In this document: piece after piece, positions 23,404-30,836 of the stretch
Layout: each line of letters starts with the position of its first letter
Position numbering within the stretch: the first letter of the stretch is position 1
From: a virus
Virus record (IMG/VR): IMGVR_UViG_3300033553_000176
Location: 1 to 40,768 of that record
Direction: 5' to 3' (one strand)
DNA: 40,768 nucleotides
Notes under the pieces: model-generated
Databases searched by the model: none
Told to the model about the DNA's origin: nothing
Seen by the model: only the letters and a program-made list of their open reading frames with translations
Position numbers and translations under genes: made by a program

Positions 23404-24290
23404 CAGAACGGCGCCTCCGTCAGAGTGCCCTGCTCGACCCGCGGCTCGCTGGACGTCTCGACGTCGATCGTGCGGTCATCCTCGACCGCCTCGTCGAGTG
23501 TCTCTGGGATCTCGAGGACGTCACCGTTCGCGTTTTCGTCCGCGTCGGCCTCGATCGCGGCCTCCACGGACTCGGAGATCTCGCGGTTGAACTCCTGCAG
23601 GAACAGGTGGTCATCGTTCGAGCTGTTGATGTACCGCTTCAACGCGCGGTTGAGGACGGTCCGCTTCACCATCTCCGACTGGAACTGCGTGTGGGTGGAC
23701 TTCTCGCTGTTCGGGTTCATCTTCGACTTGGACCAGGCGGCTTGGATTTGGTCCCACGTCATGAGCTCCGTGTAGTCGCGACCGTCGTTGAACATGACGA
23801 CGGCGTAGGCGGCGCGGACGTTGCCGGTGTCGATCGTGTCGAGGGACTGGCGGTGGGTGACGACCTTCTTGGTGCCGCGGTCGATCTCGTACTCGAACGT
23901 GTCGCCCTCGTACACGATCTCCGCGACCGCGTCCTGCACATCCGCCATGCGCTTCGCGACGGCCATCGTCCCGAAGTACGAGCGCTGGAAGACGAGGCTC
24001 TTGCCGTAGCAAATGAAGTATCCCTGACGTTTGCCGGGGTCCAACGCCTGCACGACCATCGAGTAGAGGGCCTGCACGACGCTGTTGCGGCTGCACACCT
24101 CGAGCGCCGGCTTGCGGTCCTTGTCCTGGACCTCCTGCAGCGTCAACCAGGCGGCCTGCAGCGCGTTGGCTGCCGAGTAGTTGCGGGGCAGGACGAGCTG
24201 GCCGTTCTCGACCAGCTCCCCGATGCGCTTCTCGACGACGGTGACGGTCTGATCCTTCAGGACTGCGAGCTCGTTCTTCTGCGTAGTCAT
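23403..24290 (-). CDS. recT: RecT family single-strand annealing protein
   Basis: A 295-residue protein starting MTTQKNELAVLKD. Characteristic RecT pattern: RNYSAANALQAAWLTLQEVQ, CSRNSVVQALYSMVVQALDPGKRQGYFI in parts, LVFQRSYFGTMAVAKR, and THTQFQSEMVKRTVLNRALKRYINSSND in parts. RecT anneals complementary single strands at DNA ends. The C-terminal 60 residues are acidic. No RecE is seen. The gene is coupled to the Rad50-like gene upstream. Confidence 0.9.
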   Translation of the reverse strand: MTTQKNELAVLKDQTVTVVEKRIGELVENGQLVLPRNYSAANALQAAWLTLQEVQDKDRKPALEVCSRNSVVQALYSMVVQALDPGKRQGYFICYGKSLVFQRSYFGTMAVAKRMADVQDAVAEIVYEGDTFEYEIDRGTKKVVTHRQSLDTIDTGNVRAAYAVVMFNDGRDYTELMTWDQIQAAWSKSKMNPNSEKSTHTQFQSEMVKRTVLNRALKRYINSSNDDHLFLQEFNREISESVEAAIEADADENANGDVLEIPETLDEAVEDDRTIDVETSSEPRVEQGTLTEAPF

Positions 24291-26254
24291 GCTGCTACCT
24301 CCTGATGCGTTTCGACTCGGAGCGTGGGGTCGGTGGCGGACACGACGAGGCGGATCATCTGGCCCTTCGTCGCCAGCAGGTCGACGACGGACTCGGCGTT
24401 GTCGACGAAGACGGGGGGCGTGAAGTCGTAGTGGTCCTGCAGCGTGGCGATGATGTCCAGCCCGGCGTTCACCCTGGCGCCGCCGTTCAGACTGTCGTAC
24501 GGGACGCCGTTGACCAGCGTCTGGCACGTCTCGGTCAGGCCGCCGTTGACCTGCTCGTCGAACAGGCGGAAGCGTGCCTGCTCGAAGTGCACGTTGATCT
24601 TGGCTTCGAGCATGCGGACCTTCGCCCGCGTGAACTCGTCGAGGAGGTACAGGTGCCGCTCGAGCGTTTCGATCTCCTCAGCAAGGCGGCGCTCCTCGTC
24701 TGACAGCTCCGTAATCCGGGCGTCAGCCTTCTGGACCTGCTCGATGGCAGCCAGTTGCGCCTGCGCCTGCGTGATCTCGGCGTCGATCGCCTCGATCTTC
24801 GCGTCGAGCTCGGTTGTGGCGTCGCGCGTGCCGGCCTTCAGCTCGACGATCTCGGCCTGCAGCTGCTCGGCCTGGGCGGCGAGCTTCTGATGCTCGGGAT
24901 CCATGCTCGGATCCGGAATGGCGGACTGGAGCTCGTCGGCGCGGGCGCGGAGGGCGTGCGCCTTCTCGATCAGCTTCTCTTCCTCGTCCTCGGCCACCTC
25001 GAGCTGCTCGCTCAGGCGGGCCTCGTCGGCCTCGAGCTTCTCGACGTTCGCGCGCAGCTGCTTGCCTTCCTCCTGGATCGCCTGCAGCTCGCTGGCCTTC
25101 TTGCCGTTGAACTCCTGGAAGGCCTTCGCGTGCGCGGCCTCCACCTGGTCGGCCGGCAGCGACTGGCCACACGCGGGGCACGACTCGGGCTCGTGATGAT
25201 CCAGTGTCCGCGCGTTGACGCGGTTCCAGTCCGCCCGCAGGGTCTCGATGCGCGCCTCGACACGACCGATCTGGGCTGCGGCAGCCAGGCGGTCCCGCTC
25301 GATACCCTTCGCCTCCGCCTCCTTGTTCGCCAGGGCGGACTCGGAGTCACGCGCTTCGCGCTGCGCACGGTCGGCAGCCTCCTCACCTTTCGCCTTCACG
25401 CGGCGTTCGACCTGCCGGCGTTCCTCCTCGACCTCACGAAGCTTCGCCTGCTTCTCGGCGACACCCGTCGCGGCGCTGGCTTCGACTCGTCGCTCCGCCA
25501 GGTCCGTGTACGTGGCCCGGAGGTCCTTGACGCGCGCCTCGGACTCGCCCCGATCGGCGCCATCGATCGGCGCCGGCTTGCCGCGCTCCACCTCGTCGAT
25601 CCGCACCGGGATGCGTTCCAGCTCCTCGTTCGCCTTCTTCCGCCGGCCAGCCGCAACCTTCCGGTACTCGTCGATCGAGTGCTTCCCCAGGATCCCCGGC
25701 AGGTCGGAAAGTTCGTCGTGCTTCGCGATGACGTCCTCGTCGCCCACATCGCCGCACACCTCGAGCAGGATCTGGCGACGATCCTTCCAGTGCAGCACCT
25801 GATTGAAGTAGGTGGGATCGGTCAACAGGCGGAACGTGCCTTCATCCGCGATCTCAGCGATGCGCTCGTCGTACTCCTTCTTCTGGACCGGCACGTCATC
25901 GATGAAGTGCTCCGTCGTGTGGCCCGTGAACACTTCCTTCGCTGCTCCGCGCGGTTTCGTCCACTTCTCCTTGTAGACCTTCCGCAGGGTCGTGACCTCA
26001 CCGTCGAGGTCGAGGTCCGCTTCAACACTGTGCTCCAAGCCGTGCTTCGCCTCGCCGTCGGGTCCGAGGGTCTTGATCTCGAAGTTCGCCTGGTTGTGAC
26101 TGTCCTTCCCGAACAGCAGCCACATGAACCCGTCGGCCAAGGTGGTCTTGCCGGCCGCGTTCGAGCCGTAGATGTCGACGTTCGCGCCACCCGGCTCGAG
26201 ATCGAACGACTGGACACCCTTGAAGTTCCGGAGGCTGATCCGGTTCAGTCTCAT
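24287..26254 (-). CDS. Rad50/SbcC-like ATPase with zinc hook
   Basis: A 655-residue protein. Walker A GSNAAGKTT at residues 30-38, coiled coil from about 190 to 560, a CPACG zinc-hook-like CxxC near residue 358, and a C-terminal ATPase half with SLNGGARVNAGL in place of the usual signature and VFVDNAES as Walker B. This is the SMC/Rad50 layout but shorter than SbcC. Rad50-like ATPases usually drive an Mre11-type nuclease; none is seen here. It heads a RecT/MBL operon. Confidence 0.85.
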   Translation of the reverse strand: MRLNRISLRNFKGVQSFDLEPGGANVDIYGSNAAGKTTLADGFMWLLFGKDSHNQANFEIKTLGPDGEAKHGLEHSVEADLDLDGEVTTLRKVYKEKWTKPRGAAKEVFTGHTTEHFIDDVPVQKKEYDERIAEIADEGTFRLLTDPTYFNQVLHWKDRRQILLEVCGDVGDEDVIAKHDELSDLPGILGKHSIDEYRKVAAGRRKKANEELERIPVRIDEVERGKPAPIDGADRGESEARVKDLRATYTDLAERRVEASAATGVAEKQAKLREVEEERRQVERRVKAKGEEAADRAQREARDSESALANKEAEAKGIERDRLAAAAQIGRVEARIETLRADWNRVNARTLDHHEPESCPACGQSLPADQVEAAHAKAFQEFNGKKASELQAIQEEGKQLRANVEKLEADEARLSEQLEVAEDEEEKLIEKAHALRARADELQSAIPDPSMDPEHQKLAAQAEQLQAEIVELKAGTRDATTELDAKIEAIDAEITQAQAQLAAIEQVQKADARITELSDEERRLAEEIETLERHLYLLDEFTRAKVRMLEAKINVHFEQARFRLFDEQVNGGLTETCQTLVNGVPYDSLNGGARVNAGLDIIATLQDHYDFTPPVFVDNAESVVDLLATKGQMIRLVVSATDPTLRVETHQEVAA

Positions 26255-26553
26255 GACGTCACCTCCCACGTCGAGCGGCGATCCGGATCCGGCAGCCACC
26301 CCAACTCGCGGCGTTGGGCGGCAGCCATCTGCCGGTGAAAGTCGCACTCGGCAACCTCCGCCGCCCGGTTCTCCTCAACAGCGCGCTCCAAGTCCCGGAA
26401 GTACCCGGTGTCGCTGGGCGCCTCCACGACCTGCCACGCGGCGTCGAGGACACGCTCGCGGGAGTCGTCGAAGCGCTTCTTGATGGCTGGCCAGGCAGCA
26501 TCGAGCTCCTGGACAGACGGGACGGATTGAGGGGTGGGGATGCTATTCTGCAT
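26251..26553 (-). CDS. First gene of leftward operon, hypothetical helical protein
   Basis: A 100-residue protein with a good ribosome site (AAGGAG 8-9 bases before ATG). Helical (SVQELDAAWPAIKKRFDDSRERVLDAAW) and charged. It is the promoter-proximal gene of the leftward operon and couples to the Rad50-like ATPase. No motif recognised. Confidence 0.6.
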   Translation of the reverse strand: MQNSIPTPQSVPSVQELDAAWPAIKKRFDDSRERVLDAAWQVVEAPSDTGYFRDLERAVEENRAAEVAECDFHRQMAAAQRRELGWLPDPDRRSTWEVTS

Positions 26554-26612
26554 GCGTCCAACTCCTTCCAAGTTGGTGTGCGTGCCCCGAGCTCCTCTCG
26601 GTGGCACGCCTT

Positions 26613-26641
26613 AATCTAGCACAATGGTTGCGCTGTTGCAA
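26613..26641 (-). promoter_or_regulatory. Leftward early promoter
   Basis: On the minus strand: -35 TTGCAA (26641-26636), a 17-base spacer, and -10 TAGATT (26618-26613) with an extended TGC before it. It points into the leftward recombination operon. Confidence 0.55.
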
Positions 26642-26643
26642 CC
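26626..26643. promoter_or_regulatory. Operator candidate: nested inverted repeats
   Basis: GGTTGC (26626-26631) and GCAACC (26638-26643) form an inner dyad, enclosed by CTAGCAC (26616-26622) and GTGCTAG (26648-26654). The dyad overlaps -35 boxes of both divergent promoters, so one regulator bound here could repress both. Confidence 0.55.
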
Positions 26644-26657
26644 GCGCGTGCTAGAGT
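26628..26657 (+). promoter_or_regulatory. Rightward early promoter
   Basis: TTGCGC (26628-26633), 18-base spacer, TAGAGT (26652-26657) with extended TGC before it. It mirrors the leftward promoter across the dyad and points to the HTH gene at 26680. Confidence 0.5.
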
Positions 26658-26679
26658 CACCACAAGGAAGGAGGGGCGA

Positions 26680-26856
26680 GTGAATCAATACATGACCGTC
26701 ACCCAAGCCGCGAAAGAACTGAGAATCAGCGGACAAGCCATTCGACGCGCGCTCGCCAGAGGCACCATGAAAGGCGAGAAAATTGGAGCCGTCTGGATGG
26801 TAGATCGCGAGGCCGTGCGACAGTGGCCGAAACGCAGGCGCGAGGAGGCCGCATGA
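26680..26856 (+). CDS. Small excisionase/MerR-type HTH DNA-binding protein
   Basis: A 58-residue protein; GTG at 26680 follows GGAGGGG. It is nearly all one winged HTH unit (MTVTQAAKELRISGQAIRRAL, then KIGAVWMVDREAVRQWPK), the HTH_17/excisionase type. As the first rightward gene beside a divergent promoter with a dyad, it is likely the regulator of that switch or an excisionase-like protein. No integrase is in this window, so a purely regulatory role is preferred. Confidence 0.75.
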   Translation: MNQYMTVTQAAKELRISGQAIRRALARGTMKGEKIGAVWMVDREAVRQWPKRRREEAA

Positions 26857-26862
26857 AAAGAA

Positions 26863-26880
26863 CGCCCCCGTAGGGGCGCT
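26863..26880 (+). terminator. Hairpin after the HTH gene
   Basis: CGCCCC (26863-26868) pairs with GGGGCG (26873-26878) without a T tract. It may attenuate transcription after the regulator gene. Confidence 0.4.
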
Positions 26881-26944
26881 GCGAAGGAAGGAACCCGGCG
26901 AAGGAATCCCCCCAGGCACCATTATTCTAGCAGAAAGGCTGAGC

Positions 26945-27133
26945 ATGAAACACGACGGAAGCACCTGGACATTCAGCTCCGACGGCCTGATCGATAGGCG
27001 GGATGCGTTCGAGCGGGAACGGAATGCACTTCGCACGTTGGAGTCGGCGGACCCGACGTTCGCGCGGGCCATCACAGCGCGACTCATTCCCGATCGCAAA
27101 CGCAACGACGACATCATCCGGCGGAAGTCATGA
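26945..27133 (+). CDS. Small hypothetical protein, rightward early operon
   Basis: A 62-residue charged protein (DRRDAFERERNALRTLE). A weak AAAGG precedes ATG. It overlaps the next small membrane gene. Unrecognised. Confidence 0.52.
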   Translation: MKHDGSTWTFSSDGLIDRRDAFERERNALRTLESADPTFARAITARLIPDRKRNDDIIRRKS

Positions 27134-27240
27134 CAAGCGTCGCCATCGCCGCCGTTGGCTTCGCGGCAATCATCACCATCGGATGCGTACTGGCCGAAGC
27201 GTACGACCGGCTCGCCCGCAAGTGGGGCTGGCCGCGATGA
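27130..27240 (+). CDS. Single-pass membrane micro-protein
   Basis: A 36-residue frame in ATGA overlap on both sides: TSVAIAAVGFAAIITIGCVL is one transmembrane helix followed by a basic tail. A small membrane protein in an early operon; possible exclusion or signalling role, inferred only from topology. Confidence 0.5.
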   Translation: MTSVAIAAVGFAAIITIGCVLAEAYDRLARKWGWPR

Positions 27241-27617
27241 CACTCGATCACGAGAACGCCACGCGACACCACGAAACGCTCGCCATGCGCCTCCAAGGCA
27301 CCACCGACGGGTACACCCGATCGCAGATCGCGAGCCTGCTAGGCGTCAGCGACCGGGCAGCACGGCAACTCATCGAAGACCTCGTTTCGTGGGGCGCCCT
27401 GCCACTCCTGTGCGACCGCGGGGAGTCCGGTCGTGAGGAAGGCCGCTACCGCATCGCAAAGCAACACGAAGTCGAACGCGTCAACCGCGAACTCAACGAG
27501 CTCACGAGTCGCGGCCTGTCCGCCCTCCGCAGGGCCAAGGGCCTCCGCATTGCGTACCAACACGCGCACAACGCGGGCGACATGTTCCTCGCTGACGTGC
27601 CCGAGGTACCCGCATGA
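27237..27617 (+). CDS. Winged-helix DNA-binding protein
   Basis: A 126-residue protein; ATG at 27237 overlaps the previous stop. Residues about 25-50 (GYTRSQIASLLGVSDRAARQLIEDL) form a clear HTH, then a wing (LLCDRGES... GRYRIA). The rest is helical. Possibly a replication or transcription regulator. Confidence 0.65.
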   Translation: MTLDHENATRHHETLAMRLQGTTDGYTRSQIASLLGVSDRAARQLIEDLVSWGALPLLCDRGESGREEGRYRIAKQHEVERVNRELNELTSRGLSALRRAKGLRIAYQHAHNAGDMFLADVPEVPA

Positions 27618-27718
27618 AGTGCACCTGCTACTGGCACACGTGGCTCTGGAACTGGCTGCGCGGCAAGCGGGAGTGGATCACGAACCCAGACTGCCCGAAA
27701 CACGGGGATGAAGCATGA
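27614..27718 (+). CDS. Micro-protein with Cys/His cluster
   Basis: A 34-residue frame coupled on both sides by ATGA. CTCYWH at the start and CPKH at the end could bind one zinc; the middle is Trp-rich (WLWNWLRGKREW). Coding is supported by the overlaps. Confidence 0.48.
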   Translation: MKCTCYWHTWLWNWLRGKREWITNPDCPKHGDEA

Positions 27719-27918
27719 CGCCGTTCGACCTTCGTCTCCAAGCCCGCACGTGGGAACAAATCGCGGACAGCGCCAACGGCCGCGCCGAAGCGTTGTGGGA
27801 CCCCGACAAGCCGGAAGCGCGATCAGCGTACGCCCACATGAACCTCGCGGTGAAACACATCCTGTCGGCGGTGACGGCCATGAGCGCGTTGGCTGACGAG
27901 TTGGAAGGCAAGCCATGA
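27715..27918 (+). CDS. Small helical protein, rightward early operon
   Basis: A 67-residue helical protein (RTWEQIADSANGRAEALW, VKHILSAVTAMSALADELE). Overlaps both neighbours. Unrecognised. Confidence 0.52.
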   Translation: MTPFDLRLQARTWEQIADSANGRAEALWDPDKPEARSAYAHMNLAVKHILSAVTAMSALADELEGKP

Positions 27919-28124
27919 AGCCCGACGAGCTCACGCGCACCGTTGCCGAGCTACGCGAATTCGCGTTTGGCCTACGCGTCCAACGGAACGACCTCATTAT
28001 CAAACACTCGACTGTGCCCGCCAGCGTCAGCAAGAGCCTACGGGACGCCGCGCAAGCCGTCGACGACGCCGCAAGCGACCTGCTCAACGCGTACGGGCAG
28101 CCCATGCCGGACGGTGTGTTGTGA
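27915..28124 (+). CDS. Small helical protein, rightward early operon
   Basis: A 69-residue helical protein (ELTRTVAELREFAFGLRVQR, SLRDAAQAVDDAASDLLNAY). It ends in overlap with the PP-loop gene's GTG. Unrecognised. Confidence 0.52.
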   Translation: MKPDELTRTVAELREFAFGLRVQRNDLIIKHSTVPASVSKSLRDAAQAVDDAASDLLNAYGQPMPDGVL

Positions 28125-28897
28125 AAGCCATCGTCATGTTCAGCGGCGGGAAAGGCTCCTGGGCAGCAGGACGACGCGCCATCAAGAAGTACGGCGCGGA
28201 CAATACGACACTCCTGTTCGCAGACACCCTCGTTGAAGATGTAGACACGTACCGATTCCTCCACGAAGCCGCTGAGAATCTCGGAGCGCCACTCATTCAA
28301 GTCAGCGACGGCCGGACACCCTTCCAGGTGTTCAAGGACGACAGGTTCCTCGGCAACGCACGCCTCGCGAATTGCAGCAAGTTCCTTAAGCAAAAGCCGT
28401 GCCGCACATGGCTGGAAGCCAACGCCCCCGAAGACGCCGTGGTGGTTGTCGGGATTGACTGGACGGAAGAACACCGACTCCCCGCGATTCAGGCGGGATG
28501 GAAACCCTGGCGCGTATGGGCACCCATGACGGACGGGCCGTACCTCGATAGCCAGCAGGTGTTCGACATGCTGCGCGCCGAAGGACTCAGGCCCCCCAGG
28601 GATTACGAGCTTGGACTGCCCCACGCGAACTGCGGAGCGCAGGGCTGCGTCCGTGGAGGCCAGGCGTACTGGCAAGCCCTCCTACGGGGCCGCAGGGACG
28701 TGTATCTCCAGACGGAACGCGAAGAGCAAGAGTTGCGCGACTACCTGGAGAAAGACGTTGCCATGCTCAAAGACCGCACGAACGGCCAGTCCACACCGCT
28801 CACCCTGCGCGAGTTTCGCGAACGCGTTGAAGCGCAACCCGACCTGTTCGACCGAGACGAGTGGGGCGGCTGCGGCTGCTTCACGGAGGCACCATGA
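28121..28897 (+). CDS. PAPS-reductase-like PP-loop enzyme with Cys motifs
   Basis: A 258-residue protein with GTG start. It opens with the PP-loop SGGKGS (8-13), then LLFADTLVEDVDTYRFL and ANCSKFLKQKPCRTWL, a later CGAQGCVRGGQAYW and a CGC near the C-terminus. PP-loop enzymes activate substrates as adenylates; the Cys clusters could hold an Fe-S site, as in 2-thiolation or sulfur-insertion enzymes. True PAPS reductases have an ECG motif, absent here. Substrate unknown; DNA or nucleotide modification is possible given the nearby methyltransferases. Confidence 0.75.
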   Translation: MKAIVMFSGGKGSWAAGRRAIKKYGADNTTLLFADTLVEDVDTYRFLHEAAENLGAPLIQVSDGRTPFQVFKDDRFLGNARLANCSKFLKQKPCRTWLEANAPEDAVVVVGIDWTEEHRLPAIQAGWKPWRVWAPMTDGPYLDSQQVFDMLRAEGLRPPRDYELGLPHANCGAQGCVRGGQAYWQALLRGRRDVYLQTEREEQELRDYLEKDVAMLKDRTNGQSTPLTLREFRERVEAQPDLFDRDEWGGCGCFTEAP

Positions 28898-28950
28898 ACC
28901 CCCGCGACTACAAGGACTGGCTCGCGACATACCGAGAAGGGAGGCGCTAG
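28894..28950 (+). CDS. Possible 18-residue micro-ORF
   Basis: NPRDYKDWLATYREGRR from an ATG overlapping the PP-loop gene stop. It holds the AAGGGAGG ribosome site of the next gene. Likely leader or coupling peptide; low certainty. Confidence 0.28.
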   Translation: MNPRDYKDWLATYREGRR

Positions 28951-29184
28951 GTGGCTATGCCGAGGAGAACGATCTACCTAGATAACGGCAGGAAGGTACG
29001 CCGAGTCATTCGCGGCACGCCTGGGGACCCGAACCGTTACGTAGCCAAGATCAACGGTGAGTACAGGCGCGTCTTTCCTAACCCTCGCGATCCTAGTCCT
29101 AGCCGATGGTGGATTACGCGCGAAGCGGCAAAGCAGGCGGGATTCCTACTTGAAGGGAGCCCTGAATGGCTAGGGGCCGCATGA
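28951..29184 (+). CDS. Small basic protein
   Basis: A 77-residue protein with GTG start just after a stop, preceded by AAGGGAGG. It reads RRTIYLDNGRKVRRVIRG, RYVAKINGEYRRVF, WWITREAAKQAGF; basic and beta-rich at first. It overlaps the replisome-organizer gene by 19 bases. Could be nucleic-acid binding. Unrecognised. Confidence 0.52.
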   Translation: MAMPRRTIYLDNGRKVRRVIRGTPGDPNRYVAKINGEYRRVFPNPRDPSPSRWWITREAAKQAGFLLEGSPEWLGAA

Positions 29185-29987
29185 TTAGCAAGACCCTGGG
29201 CGAGAGCCGCAAGTTCTCATCACTCCAAACGGACGTTGCCAGGGTCGTCTACACACTCATCGTCGCGAACGCAGACAAGGCCGGACGGCTCGAAGCGGAC
29301 CCGATCTACATCACGCGCAAGGTCTGCACGCGCCTCCCATACTCGACCGAGGATGTCGAGGAAGCGTTGGGCGAACTGGCTCGTGTTGGCCTCGTCATCC
29401 TGTATCAGAGTCGTGGCGTTCCCGTGCTTGAGATTGTGGACTTCGACAAGCACAACAAGCCTCACCACAAGGAACCAGAAAGCGAAATCGACCCACCCGA
29501 CGGCGATGAGTCAAGCGTCACCCACGCCAATAACCAAGGACCGTCCAAGCATGGTCCAAGCACGAGCCATGCTCAACGCCAAGAAGGTGTCAAGCAAGCC
29601 GATAATGAAGTAAAGACTAGTTCAATAACAGGAGAAGGGAACCAAGCCTCCTCCTCCGAGAATCGAATGGCGAGAGCCTTCGACACCGGGCAACCCCAAG
29701 CCAACCCAATCCACAGGGTCCGCAATGAGATTGCGCACCTTGCCGGCCGGACGTTCACTCAGCGGTACGCGGGTGACATGGCGGCCTGGTCTCGCTGGAC
29801 GAATGACGACCTGCGGAAACGGTGGGAAGCATCCGACCCGAGTGGTTGGCGGAACGAGGAACACAAGGCGCGGGAATGGATCTTTGCGGATCTCTTGAAC
29901 GAGAAGCGGCCCATGCCGTACTCTCGCGAGCCGGATAACTTCAAGTCGTTTGAGCAAATCATGATGGAAGTCCGGGGCGAAGCATGA
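29166..29987 (+). CDS. Replication initiator / replisome organizer-like protein
   Basis: A 273-residue protein. The N-terminus (MARGRMISKTLGESRKFSSL, then ARVVYTLIVANADKAGRLEADP, VCTRLPYSTEDVEEALGELARVGL) is the winged-helix domain of phage replisome organizers. A low-complexity Ser/Asn/Gln linker (about 110-165) follows, and a C-terminal helical domain (WSRWTNDDLRKRWEASDP). Such proteins melt the origin and recruit host replication factors. A later ATG (29181) is possible. It is the only clear replication gene seen. Confidence 0.75.
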   Translation: MARGRMISKTLGESRKFSSLQTDVARVVYTLIVANADKAGRLEADPIYITRKVCTRLPYSTEDVEEALGELARVGLVILYQSRGVPVLEIVDFDKHNKPHHKEPESEIDPPDGDESSVTHANNQGPSKHGPSTSHAQRQEGVKQADNEVKTSSITGEGNQASSSENRMARAFDTGQPQANPIHRVRNEIAHLAGRTFTQRYAGDMAAWSRWTNDDLRKRWEASDPSGWRNEEHKAREWIFADLLNEKRPMPYSREPDNFKSFEQIMMEVRGEA

Positions 29988-30268
29988 AACGCCCCGTGAT
30001 TGTGTGGGTGGACGACCCGGACGTGACGCATCTCGCGAAGATTCGCGGCGGACCTGACGGGAAGGCGGCGTGCATCTTGACGCAAGAGGACTACGTGCCC
30101 ATCCCGCCTGACGATCAGTTGACGCACGACATTCGTCGCCTAGCGAGACTGGCTGACGCCAATGCACGTGCAATGGACCATGCGAACGATCGGCACGGGG
30201 CAGATGCGCTGCGCGGAAGCGTAAAGCGCCTCCGTGGCTCGTTCCATCTGGACGAGGCCGAATCGTGA
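29984..30268 (+). CDS. Small paralogous protein (RPVIVWVDDP family)
   Basis: A 94-residue protein opening KRPVIVWVDDP with PPDDQLTHDIR and a LDEAE end. It is the partner of the leftward gene at 21304-21576. The middle differs. It overlaps both neighbours. Unknown family. Confidence 0.65.
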   Translation: MKRPVIVWVDDPDVTHLAKIRGGPDGKAACILTQEDYVPIPPDDQLTHDIRRLARLADANARAMDHANDRHGADALRGSVKRLRGSFHLDEAES

Positions 30269-30714
30269 AACGCCTCGACCAGCTCCTCGAAGCCAATAAG
30301 GACGCTGACGGCGTAACGCACTTCAACAGGAACGCCAGCGGCTGTCCTCACTGCGGCGCTGTCGAAGCCAAAACGTCAGAACAGAACGGCGCTGTAGCGA
30401 GCGTCTTCTATCACGCAGGCGCCGAATGCTGCACCAAAAGGATTGGCGACCAGCTCCGTTGGCGGCAAGGTGAACTCGACTCGTTGGATCGCGACTTGAA
30501 GATGGCTCACGCCCGCGTCGACCAGTACCGCGACGCCGCCGAAAACGCCTTGAGTAAGGCCGACGCCAACAGGTTCACGCAGCAAGCCGACCGCGCCCGC
30601 GCGTCCATGCCCAGAGTCGAGCGGGAGATCGCTGAGAAGGCGCAAGACATCAACGTCGAGATTCAAGGTTTGCAGCGGCGACGCGCGCACCTCGCCAAGA
30701 AAGAAGCCGCGTGA
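30265..30714 (+). CDS. Zinc-finger-like coiled-coil protein
   Basis: A 149-residue protein with GTG start. CPHCGA near residue 28 and CC near 53-54 with a His suggest a metal site, followed by a long coiled coil (WRQGELDSLDRDLKMAHARVDQ to the end). Possibly DNA-binding or assembly factor in replication. Family unrecognised. Confidence 0.55.
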   Translation: MKRLDQLLEANKDADGVTHFNRNASGCPHCGAVEAKTSEQNGAVASVFYHAGAECCTKRIGDQLRWRQGELDSLDRDLKMAHARVDQYRDAAENALSKADANRFTQQADRARASMPRVEREIAEKAQDINVEIQGLQRRRAHLAKKEAA

Positions 30715-30836
30715 TGGGCTACCCGTTCATTACCGGAATCATCATCGGGTACGCCGTCGGTGCGATCACCGCCCTGTTCGTCCTTTCTCTCGCGAGGGCA
30801 GCGGGCGATGCGGACGAGCGGGCAGGCTACAAATGA
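30714..30836 (+). CDS. Single-pass membrane micro-protein
   Basis: A 40-residue frame overlapping the neighbours (TGATG, ATGA). FITGIIIGYAVGAITALFVL is a transmembrane helix with Gly-x3-Gly spacing, followed by an acidic tail (GDADERAGYK). Second membrane micro-protein of this operon. Confidence 0.5.
   Translation: MGYPFITGIIIGYAVGAITALFVLSLARAAGDADERAGYK

Noticed and set aside
24755-26338. Long forward frame of 527 codons opposite the Rad50-like gene
   Set aside because: Leu/Arg/Asp-rich mirror of the coiled coil; the reverse frame has Walker A, zinc hook and normal overlaps.
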